Shown here one piece after another: positions 36,274 to 44,249 of a DNA stretch of 64,000 nucleotides. The DNA is from Clostridium facile (GTDB lineage: Bacteria; Bacillota; Clostridia; Oscillospirales; Ruminococcaceae). The first letter of the stretch is position 1; every line of letters begins with the position of its first letter. The translations under genes were made by a program, and so were the position numbers. The DNA is taken from NCBI RefSeq assembly GCF_014297275.1, contig NZ_JACOQK010000001.1:1302001-1366000 (forward strand), in the 5' to 3' direction. Below the pieces are notes generated by a model. It was not told where the DNA came from, ran no database searches, and worked only from the letters and a program-made list of their open reading frames with translations.

Positions 36274-36308
36274 AAAAAACGCCCTGGTGAAACACCAGAG
36301 CGTTTTTT
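36274..36308. terminator. Terminator between catalase and GH106 gene
   Basis: AAAAAACGCCCTGGTG pairs with CACCAGAGCGTTTTTT (one mismatch) around an AAA loop. It lies between convergent genes, and its A/T tails allow termination in both directions. Confidence 0.9.
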
Positions 36309-36316
36309 TATTATAG

Positions 36317-39300
36317 CTATTTATTTTTCTTTTTCAAAATTGCCATTGTAATACTTGCAATTGCCAATGCTGCCATTCCAGCAATTGGTGCAAAATCGCC
36401 TGTTTTCGCCGCGTTTGCTTTTGGTGTGGTAGATTCCTGTCCTGTCTGGCTTCCAGCTGTATTATTGTTTTCCGTTGGAGTTTCAGCAGGGGTTCCATCT
36501 ACTGCTACCAGCTTATCTATTGCTGTTTGTACACTTGTTACTGCTGCATCTACTTCTTCCTGAGTTGCGTTTTCATTGTTGTATACATCCTTTGCTTCTG
36601 CTACTACCGCTTGTAATGCTGCGTAGCTTTCTGCTGTGTATGCGTTTGCGTCCACTTTACCTGCTTCTGTAAGAACATCTTCTAGGATGGACTTATCTGC
36701 TTTGTATCTCAGGTTCAGCATTGCATTTAATAAATCATCCGCTACTTGGTTGATTTCTGCTTGCATGGCATCGCCATCTTGGTATACTGCCTGTGCCGCT
36801 TCTAATGCTGCGGTGAATTCCGCTTTGCCTGCTTCCACATAACGGTCAAGTTCTGCATTGATTTCATTTGCTGCTTCTATCAGTGAAGCCAGTTCTGTTT
36901 TATCCCCAGCTACAAATCCTAATTTATGGATTTCATTCAGCAAGGTTTTCCATGCTGCGTTCACTTCTTCCTGGGTAGCCCCAGCATTGTTTGCTACTGT
37001 TTTTGCATTTTCTAAAGCAGCGTCAAAGGATTTCTGTACACTTTCAATGGCGTTATCATATTCGCCACTTTCTTTGGCAGCTTCTGCGTATTGAATCACA
37101 GAGTTCAAAATACCTTTATCTGTCTGAACTTCTTCCAAAGAAACCTCATTGTATGGAACAATCACCGCTTGTTCTGGACCATAAGAACGATAGTCAAGCA
37201 CATAACCAAACCAGTTGTAGATTGCATCTGTCGGCTTAATCACGCCTCTGCTCAACTGAACGTTGGTCAAGCTGGAACTATATTCAATTTCAATGGTATT
37301 TTCACCATCTACTAAATATTCACCGATATCAGCAATTGGTTTAATCCAGTTGATACCGCCGGTATACTCGGCTACGCCTTTGTTATTCTCACTAACATCT
37401 TGTGGTAGTTTCGATGGATTAGTACTGATATCACCACCAACTTTTACACCGTTAATCCAAACTTTCATGCTTTCGTTCAAAGTATCTCCAAAGTTCAGGT
37501 AAGCACCGTCAGCAGCATCCGCATCCCAGTTAAAGATTGCTTTATAGTGACCTAATCCAGAAACCTCTTTACCAACTTCCGGAATTTTATCCCAGGTTGT
37601 TAAGGTATCAAGTTTCACATTGATATTTGTTTTATCGGTATCTGGTTTACTGTTGATGGTATGAACATCTCCAATCGTTTCTTCACTTATGAGCATGTTC
37701 TCGCTAGGAGTCCAGGATTCTACAGTTACATCCCAGTTTGTGATATCATAAGATGCTGGAACTTCTATATTATAGTTAAAGTTCTTGCCATCATTGGTAG
37801 TTGCATAGTAGTTTCCACTCTCGGTAGCACGGATTACTGGAACATTTTCATTTGTATAGCTATACTGAGCATTGGTATCTGTAATATGGAATTTCTCAGT
37901 ATCCACTTTTTCAAATGCATATAGTGCAATATTGCCATAATCAAGATCAATTGGGAATACTGTCTTGCCATTGTCATAATAGTAATCTGCTATTTCGGTT
38001 ACTTCACCTGTCCACGCATCTATCATATATGGAACATAAATACCATCCATTTTAATTTCTGTTTTGATATTGGTTCCATGGTCTTCATTCTGAACCTCTT
38101 CAATGTAGCTATTTTCATGATATTCATTGTCACAATAATTATATGCGTACAAATATTGGTTGCCATCATCATCTTGACGGATTTGAGTTAACAGTTGATG
38201 GTTTGGTTCTATATATTCAGCGTAAGGAGTGACTCCAAGTTCTTGCAACGCATCGTAAACGCCATCTTTAAATGCGCCGCCAACGGTAGTCATATAGTCA
38301 AATCCTTCTGGAGCATCATAGATTTCCGCGGTACGAACGGTTGGTAGCTGTTTTAGTTCTTCCATAATCGAAGCTAACCTTGCCTCTTCGCCATCATTGA
38401 AAGGTGTCCGTTCTGCAGCGCCGTCGATAATAACAACTTTTAATCCTTTTTTCGCCCAATCCAAAATTCTTTCCGCACCTTTGACATCTAGCCAGCTCTG
38501 GTACAGAACAAGTGCTTTATAACCGGCTTTTTCAATGGTTTGGGTTTCTTCATTGAAATAAACGTCATCATCATACAGGAATTCTGGGCTGAAATAATCG
38601 TAGGAATAGCCATTATCCTGCAATTCAGTAGAACGGTAGAAAACACCTTGGTGGGCTTTCATCCAGTTCATTGTAACGTCAGGGCCTTCTCCATTGTCTA
38701 CCAAACCTTGTACCCATTTATTGTGGATAAATCCAACATCGGTACGGGATACACCAGTTTGCATCAATTGTTGAATACGGCCGATATGGGAGTTAAATTC
38801 ATCATAATCCCTGGAGGAAGGTTCTCTTGTACCAAAACGATAGAAGCTGGAACCCCAACCTGGCCATTCCCCATTTTCTCCATAGCTGTAACCAGCACTC
38901 CAAATATGCCAAATCATGCGGCTAAATCCAGCAGCATAGTGGGAATAAGCATCCATCAAGTGCATTTGATTACTAAAAGCATACTGGGAATTGCTCTGTG
39001 CGCTACATTCGGAAGAAAGAACCTTATTTTCCAGTTTTGCGCCACCGGACCAGAGACGGAAGTAATCAATCTGGTTATACATAACACGGTTTTCTGCTTC
39101 CGGATAATCCACTGCCATTTCAGGTTCTGAAATTTCAAATGGTTTCCCATAAGAAATCTGTGCACGGGTTTCGATACCAACAGAATTTAACCATTCTTTT
39201 AATGGAATCAGCATCCGTTCCATATAAAGTTCAGTCATAACATCCAAGTAGTCAACGATAATGCTTTCTGTAAGTTCATCATTGTTTGCCAGGCTGTGTT

Positions 39301-40378
39301 TTCCTGCGGTTGGCTGATATGGATTGCTCCAATAACTATCGCAAGCACCTTCTATTAAGAAGATATATGGCAGAATATCATAGCCTTTGCGTGCTTTAAA
39401 TTCATCACCAAAATCTTCAGCCCACCAGCAAAATCCGTTACCAGTACGGATTTCAATAGAGTCCATGAATAACTGTACATCGCCGTCCATAATCTTCTGA
39501 TTCAATTCTGGATCATTCAAATAATGTTCTTCCCAGAAGGTTTTCAATGCTTCCACGCCTCTGGCATCAAAATAGTTGGTTGCGTAAGAGGTTTCCGCGG
39601 AAGGACTGGAACTCTGAGCAGTACCTTCCATCCACATTCCAAAAACAACATAGTTGCTATCCGCTGGAGCAGTCCAATTTAAGTTTTGATCCCAAACAGT
39701 ATCCCCTTGTGTTACTTGGGAGGATAAATCAATCATGGAATCGTAATCTACTTCATAAACGGTATAATAAGTAGTTTGTCCCCAATTCGTCTGTTCCTTT
39801 ACTTCTTCTTTTACAATTTTATAAGCATATGCACCAAGGAATTTTCCAACATCACGATGCTTTGTAGGAGCTGTTAAAGTAGACAATGTGGTGCCTGCTG
39901 GAACCGTCACACTGCCTTTTGTAACACACTGCATAGCTTCCTGGCTATCCGGGTCCAGCCCTGGAACATTGGAGGTAGACCAGTTAGTTCCTGAAGTAAG
40001 AGATACTGTCATACCCAAATCCAGGTATTTTTCCATCATCAATCTCCATTTATGAGCCCACATATCGGAACCGTAAGCATAAGTCATGTCATCTGCATTT
40101 CCATCCGATTGCATACAAAGCTCAACCCCACGGAATCCTGCGTCATATTGTGCCTGAATTTCATCTAATAAAACTTCATCCGTATTGGCTGCTTCACCAA
40201 TCCACCAACGCAATTCAGAACTATATTTACGGTCTGGATCAATATAGTTGGATTCCAATTTAGAGGCAAAACTATCGGATTGAGGATCTTGTGCGGATAC
40301 TGTTGGGACAGCGCCAGCTATAATGCCAGATAACATTGTTGCCGCTACCAAGATAGATAGTAGTTTTTTTGATTTCAT
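36317..40378 (-). CDS. Secreted GH106-like alpha-L-rhamnosidase with FIVAR repeats and sorting signal
   Basis: A 1353-residue secreted protein. It starts with a signal peptide (MKSKKLLSILVAATMLSGII, cleaved near AQ at about 30). The catalytic region (about 50-850) follows the GH106 pattern: SSELRWWIGEAANTDEVLLD, DAGFRGVELCMQSDG, LGMTVSLTSGTNWS, and VQLFMDSIEIRTGN followed by DEFKARKGYDILPYI, where conserved acidic residues of the barrel lie. A galactose-binding-like beta-sandwich follows (about 880-1080), then FIVAR repeats (about 1086-1300), ANAAKTGDFAPIAG, a membrane helix and KKKNK. It should remove rhamnose from pectic or similar glycans while anchored to the cell wall. It is divergent from a cupin-AraC regulator. 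GGAG lies 11 bases before the ATG, a loose spacing. Confidence 0.85.
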   Translation of the reverse strand: MKSKKLLSILVAATMLSGIIAGAVPTVSAQDPQSDSFASKLESNYIDPDRKYSSELRWWIGEAANTDEVLLDEIQAQYDAGFRGVELCMQSDGNADDMTYAYGSDMWAHKWRLMMEKYLDLGMTVSLTSGTNWSTSNVPGLDPDSQEAMQCVTKGSVTVPAGTTLSTLTAPTKHRDVGKFLGAYAYKIVKEEVKEQTNWGQTTYYTVYEVDYDSMIDLSSQVTQGDTVWDQNLNWTAPADSNYVVFGMWMEGTAQSSSPSAETSYATNYFDARGVEALKTFWEEHYLNDPELNQKIMDGDVQLFMDSIEIRTGNGFCWWAEDFGDEFKARKGYDILPYIFLIEGACDSYWSNPYQPTAGKHSLANNDELTESIIVDYLDVMTELYMERMLIPLKEWLNSVGIETRAQISYGKPFEISEPEMAVDYPEAENRVMYNQIDYFRLWSGGAKLENKVLSSECSAQSNSQYAFSNQMHLMDAYSHYAAGFSRMIWHIWSAGYSYGENGEWPGWGSSFYRFGTREPSSRDYDEFNSHIGRIQQLMQTGVSRTDVGFIHNKWVQGLVDNGEGPDVTMNWMKAHQGVFYRSTELQDNGYSYDYFSPEFLYDDDVYFNEETQTIEKAGYKALVLYQSWLDVKGAERILDWAKKGLKVVIIDGAAERTPFNDGEEARLASIMEELKQLPTVRTAEIYDAPEGFDYMTTVGGAFKDGVYDALQELGVTPYAEYIEPNHQLLTQIRQDDDGNQYLYAYNYCDNEYHENSYIEEVQNEDHGTNIKTEIKMDGIYVPYMIDAWTGEVTEIADYYYDNGKTVFPIDLDYGNIALYAFEKVDTEKFHITDTNAQYSYTNENVPVIRATESGNYYATTNDGKNFNYNIEVPASYDITNWDVTVESWTPSENMLISEETIGDVHTINSKPDTDKTNINVKLDTLTTWDKIPEVGKEVSGLGHYKAIFNWDADAADGAYLNFGDTLNESMKVWINGVKVGGDISTNPSKLPQDVSENNKGVAEYTGGINWIKPIADIGEYLVDGENTIEIEYSSSLTNVQLSRGVIKPTDAIYNWFGYVLDYRSYGPEQAVIVPYNEVSLEEVQTDKGILNSVIQYAEAAKESGEYDNAIESVQKSFDAALENAKTVANNAGATQEEVNAAWKTLLNEIHKLGFVAGDKTELASLIEAANEINAELDRYVEAGKAEFTAALEAAQAVYQDGDAMQAEINQVADDLLNAMLNLRYKADKSILEDVLTEAGKVDANAYTAESYAALQAVVAEAKDVYNNENATQEEVDAAVTSVQTAIDKLVAVDGTPAETPTENNNTAGSQTGQESTTPKANAAKTGDFAPIAGMAALAIASITMAILKKKNK

Positions 40379-40666
40379 TTATTTCATCTCTCCTTTGTTG
40401 TTTTTTGTAGAAAACGGTTGTGCTGTTGCCCTTTTACCTGATTTTGAATCATACCTCCTTATCCTATATTTACACTCCGTTGTCTATCAAATTAGTATTA
40501 TATCCTTATTATACCAAATATCTATTTATGATCACAGAGCATTATATGCACAATTTACTGTATTTATTTATCTTTTATATAATTTTTAGTCTTTTTATAT
40601 ACAAACAATAACCCATCTGTTATAATAAAAATTGGTAAAAGAAATCTATCAAATAGGGAGATTGTC
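40379..40666. promoter_or_regulatory. Divergent control region, GH106 gene and AraC regulator
   Basis: An AT-rich spacer of 288 bases between two divergent starts. TATAATAAAA at about 40620-40629 could serve as the -10 of the regulator gene. On the minus side AAAGGAG precedes the GH106 start. The AraC protein probably binds here, but I cannot mark its site with confidence. Confidence 0.4.
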
Positions 40667-41659
40667 ATGAATTTAGAGGAATACGCTACAAAGGAAAAGC
40701 AAAAACGCAGAGACTACGCACTGGAACGGGAACGTCAGGGAATGCCAAGAACGTGGGATTATCTAATTGAACAGTTCAAAAAGCAGGGATATTATGTCTT
40801 AGGTTCTAATTTTAAGGAGTCTGTACAGATTGGGGTGCATGGTTTTGTAGATCCAGAGGACCAAAAGGGATATATGCACCGGCATGATTATTTTGAGATG
40901 ATTTATGTCTACCGTGGTGGTTTTGTAAATGTGTTTCCAGACCATACAGTGCGTATGAAACAAGGGGATATTATGCTACTAAATCCCAATATTCTGCACG
41001 CCCCTTATGTGGAAAGGGATGACGATATTGTCTTTAATATTTTTATCAGCAATCCGATGATCCGTGAGAAAATCATACCACTGCAAAAGGACAACTCCCT
41101 CCTGATTTCGTTTTTTATGGATTATCTGTATTTTGACAGCCAAGATAAAAAATATTTGAATTTTACCGATAACTCCCCCGATTCCCTCCAGCTCATTGAA
41201 AAAATGATCCAAGAATATATTGACCAGCGCCCATTTTATCAAAATATGGCGGACGCATATCTGGTTTTACTATTTTCCCAGCTCTCCCGTGATTATTATA
41301 AAAACCATTCCATTGACGTACTACCAAAAAACCACCATACTTTAAGTTACGATATCATTAACTATATTAAGCAAAATTGCCAGAGTATTACCTTAGAAGA
41401 TTTGGCAAAACACTTCCAATATACACCAAACTATCTTTCCCGACTGATCCATCAAAGCACAGGAAAAACTTTTAGCCAAATTGTTTCTCAACAAAAATTG
41501 CAACGGGCTACTGGATTTATTACCAGTACGGATATGTCCATTGTGGATATTGGTCAAATTGTTGGATTTTATGATGTCTCCCATTTTATACGTAGTTTTA
41601 AAAAAGAATACAATCTAACTCCAGCAGAATACCGTAAAAAATATACTTCTTTACCATAA
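40667..41659 (+). CDS. AraC-family regulator with N-terminal cupin domain
   Basis: The 330-residue protein carries a sugar-binding cupin (about 60-150, with YMHRHDYFEMIYVYRGG and MKQGDIMLLNPNILHAPY) and a C-terminal AraC double helix-turn-helix (about 228-328; SITLEDLAKHFQYTPNYLSR and MSIVDIGQIVGFYDVSHFIR). This RhaS/RhaR-like layout suits an intracellular sensor of a sugar such as rhamnose. It is divergent from the GH106 gene and is the natural candidate for its activator. GGGAG lies nine bases before the ATG. The effector is inferred from context only. Confidence 0.92.
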   Translation: MNLEEYATKEKQKRRDYALERERQGMPRTWDYLIEQFKKQGYYVLGSNFKESVQIGVHGFVDPEDQKGYMHRHDYFEMIYVYRGGFVNVFPDHTVRMKQGDIMLLNPNILHAPYVERDDDIVFNIFISNPMIREKIIPLQKDNSLLISFFMDYLYFDSQDKKYLNFTDNSPDSLQLIEKMIQEYIDQRPFYQNMADAYLVLLFSQLSRDYYKNHSIDVLPKNHHTLSYDIINYIKQNCQSITLEDLAKHFQYTPNYLSRLIHQSTGKTFSQIVSQQKLQRATGFITSTDMSIVDIGQIVGFYDVSHFIRSFKKEYNLTPAEYRKKYTSLP

Positions 41660-41706
41660 TTGATTCAAAAATATTAACGATTATAAATAAAAAACTGCAT
41701 CTAACA

Positions 41707-41773
41707 GTAAACCGCCAAAATAGAGGGAATTGTCAACAGCAATGATTTGCCTCCCTTTATTTTGGCGGTTTAC
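41707..41773. terminator. Long inverted repeat between convergent genes
   Basis: Two 22-bp arms (left from GTAAACCGCCAAAATA, right ending TTTTGGCGGTTTAC) match at 21 positions around a 23-base centre. The element sits between convergent genes, so it can act as a bidirectional terminator. However, it has no clear U-run, and its size would also suit a small palindromic mobile repeat. Confidence 0.65.
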
Positions 41774-41853
41774 TTATCCAAAAATTCCGGAACATATTAA
41801 AAATGGACAATATAGAATAATAAGTTGGGTATAGTTCTAAAATTCATATTCTA

Positions 41854-42543
41854 TTATGGTTTAAAGCGATATCCCGCGCCCCAGACCGTCTCAATATAAC
41901 GGGGACAGGAAGGATCTTTTTCAATTTTCTCCCTTAACCGGTTGATATGAACTGCTACTGTTGCATTGTCTCCCATTGCATCATATCCCCAAATTCGTTC
42001 GTATAATGTTTCTTTATTAAACACAACATCGGGGTTCATCATAAGAAAAAGCAAAAGTTCATACTCTTTATTCTTTAGTTCCACTTCCCGTTCCCCAACA
42101 AACGTCCTTCGGCTATCTTGCTGAATGCGGACTTCACCAATTTGTAATTCTTGTTTTTCTACAGTGTCAGATCGCTTTAAACGGTCATACTGCGCCAAGT
42201 TTGCTTTTATCCTCGCTACCAACACATTGGGGGAAAAAGGTTTGGTAATATAATCATCTGCCCCCAGTCCAAACCCTTTAATTTTATCAATATCCTCTTG
42301 ACGGGCTGTCACCATTAAAATCGGAATATCTATTGCTTCCCGTAATTTTCGACATACAGTAAAACCATCAATGCCAGGAAGCATTAAATCCAGTAAGATT
42401 AAATCATAATTTCCTGTACGCCCCATAGCAAGCCCATCATAGCCATTTGCGGCAATATCTGATTCCAATCCATTTACCGCTAGGTAATCCCGCTCAATCG
42501 CAGCAATGGTGTCATCATCTTCAATAATTAAAATACGCTTCAT
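41854..42543 (-). CDS. OmpR-family response regulator
   Basis: A 229-residue regulator. Receiver domain (1-120): IIEDDD, phospho-acceptor Asp52 in LLDLMLPGIDG, Thr in MVTARQE, Lys in YITKPFSP. Winged-helix output domain (about 132-228): LKNKEYELLLFLMMNPDVVF and NATVAVHINRLREKIE, ending in VWGAGYRFKP. It lies three bases downstream of its kinase gene, so it is the second gene of a two-gene operon. Its ribosome site AAAGGAG lies inside the kinase 3' end. It resembles regulators of cell-envelope responses; targets are not visible. Confidence 0.94.
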   Translation of the reverse strand: MKRILIIEDDDTIAAIERDYLAVNGLESDIAANGYDGLAMGRTGNYDLILLDLMLPGIDGFTVCRKLREAIDIPILMVTARQEDIDKIKGFGLGADDYITKPFSPNVLVARIKANLAQYDRLKRSDTVEKQELQIGEVRIQQDSRRTFVGEREVELKNKEYELLLFLMMNPDVVFNKETLYERIWGYDAMGDNATVAVHINRLREKIEKDPSCPRYIETVWGAGYRFKP

Positions 42544-42546
42544 TTG

Positions 42547-43989
42547 CTACTCTCCTTTTACAGTTGGAAACTCCAATACCATCCGCAAACCACCTTGAGG
42601 AAGGTTTTCCGCATGGACAGCGCCATCCATTCGTTCCACTGCCTTTGCTACAATGGCTAGCCCTAAACCACTCCCTTGATTTGGATTGTTCCGGGAAAGG
42701 TCATTGCGGTAAAACACATCAAATAATTTTGGCAACGCATCTTCTGGAACCCCTGGACCATCATCATCCACATAAACCACCATTCGATGTTTGAATCGTT
42801 CCCCTGTAATAGAAACTGATACAGTTTCTTTTTCTTTATATTTTGCGCTGTTATCCAATAAGTTTGTTAAAATACTGCGAAAATAAGTAGGGTCTGCACA
42901 GATAAAACTCTCCTGTGGAATGGATACATTTTGAAAATTCAGCCCTCTATGTTGATACTCTTCCTCAGAAGCAGTAATAAAGTCCTCCATCTCTCTAGAA
43001 ACATCTAATATTTCTGGACTATACGGATATTCCCCTATATCCATTTTAGAAAACAAAAATAGTTTTTTTACCATTTGGTCAATTTCGGATGTTTTCTTTT
43101 GAATGATACCCAAATATGCCTTCTGTTTTTCCTTGGTATCCGCTATTCCATCCAGCAAGCCATCCACATAGGCACGGATAGAGGTTAGTGGTGAACGGAT
43201 ATCATGGGAAATACTCGCCAGCAATTCTTTTCTACTCTCTTCTTCTTTTTGCAATTGTACCACAGAAATACGTAACCTCTCTGCCATTTCATTAAAATCC
43301 TCACATACTGGTTTGAATTCATCCTCGCCAGAATAGAAGATCCGATGGGTAAGGTTCCCATCCCGTATTTGATGGACCCCTTCCGCTAAAGTTTGCAATG
43401 GGTCTGAAATTCTTTTAAATACAAACTTGATTAAAAAACGGTTTGTAATAAAAATAATAAATACCAGGACCACAACCATAAAAAATCCAATTCCAACCAC
43501 CCAAAGCTTTAGTCTATCATGGGACAAAATAACAACTGGATTATAAATGTGGATTTGATATGTTTTCCCATCTAATAAAAGTTGTTCCCCAAACAGGGCA
43601 AAAGTGCCATTAGATACCGTACCAGAACCATCTAACGCTGCCAATGACTGTTCCAACTGTTTTTGTGGTAACACCTCATCTCCAAACCGTTGGATTATTT
43701 GCTGCCCTTGATATATTTGAAGGGTAAGACGGTTTTCTTGTACCAATTCCAACAATTCAGCTTCTGTTTCTGGGTCAGTTTTATCCAACCATTCCCTAAC
43801 TAGTTCTACCACTTCATAACGAGTTTCCGTCAATTCTTCTTGGAATCCCAGACGATATTCTGCATGTGGGAACATCGAAGCTAAAAAGATAAACAGACAG
43901 CCTGCCAATATAATGACTGCAAGAAATGCAGGGATAATGATCATCAGAATATTGGAAATAAACATCCTCTTTTTAATTGTCATAGACAT
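42547..43989 (-). CDS. Membrane sensor histidine kinase with HAMP domain
   Basis: A 480-residue kinase. First membrane helix at about 10-37, an external domain (about 38-155), second helix at about 160-182 (LWVVGIGFFMVVVLVFIIFI), HAMP (about 183-240, RISDPLQTLAEGVHQIRDGN), HisKA with the phosphorylated His in LASISHDIRSPLTSIRAYV, and HATPase with NLLDNSAKYKE, YVDDDGPGVP and GSGLGLAIV. It phosphorylates the regulator encoded three bases downstream. GGGGGATG covers the start region. The signal is unknown, and no transporter sits directly beside it; the P-type ATPase gene lies 260 bases upstream on the same strand. Confidence 0.94.
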   Translation of the reverse strand: MSMTIKKRMFISNILMIIIPAFLAVIILAGCLFIFLASMFPHAEYRLGFQEELTETRYEVVELVREWLDKTDPETEAELLELVQENRLTLQIYQGQQIIQRFGDEVLPQKQLEQSLAALDGSGTVSNGTFALFGEQLLLDGKTYQIHIYNPVVILSHDRLKLWVVGIGFFMVVVLVFIIFITNRFLIKFVFKRISDPLQTLAEGVHQIRDGNLTHRIFYSGEDEFKPVCEDFNEMAERLRISVVQLQKEEESRKELLASISHDIRSPLTSIRAYVDGLLDGIADTKEKQKAYLGIIQKKTSEIDQMVKKLFLFSKMDIGEYPYSPEILDVSREMEDFITASEEEYQHRGLNFQNVSIPQESFICADPTYFRSILTNLLDNSAKYKEKETVSVSITGERFKHRMVVYVDDDGPGVPEDALPKLFDVFYRNDLSRNNPNQGSGLGLAIVAKAVERMDGAVHAENLPQGGLRMVLEFPTVKGE

Positions 43990-44249
43990 CCCCCTTTTGG
44001 TTCTATAACTCCATTATAAAATAAGAGGAAACCAAAAATCAATATAAAATATTGTAGTAAAAACCATCCTTCTTTGGTATGAATTGTTCTAATTTATGAA
44101 AACAATATAAAAAAACCATGGTAGATAACGATTAAATTTCAAGCAATAAACTGAATTTGGTATTCCATCAAGGGCAGTTTCGTTTTTAACTGAATTCATT
44201 GGTAGTTGTGATGAAAATATATTCATCTATGAGGAGATTCGCTTCCTTT

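Noticed and set aside
36475..37315. Leu- and Ser-rich plus-strand frames over the FIVAR region
   Set aside because: Repeated Glu/Ala/Lys codons give long antisense frames by composition; no starts with ribosome sites.
38540..39130. Plus-strand frame of 196 codons inside the GH106 gene
   Set aside because: Antisense shadow; the minus-strand enzyme has signal peptide, conserved motifs and a terminator.
40405..40425. Possible catabolite-response (cre) site near AGAAAACGGTTGTGC
   Set aside because: It has the central ACGGT-like core but fails at both TG and CA ends of the cre consensus.
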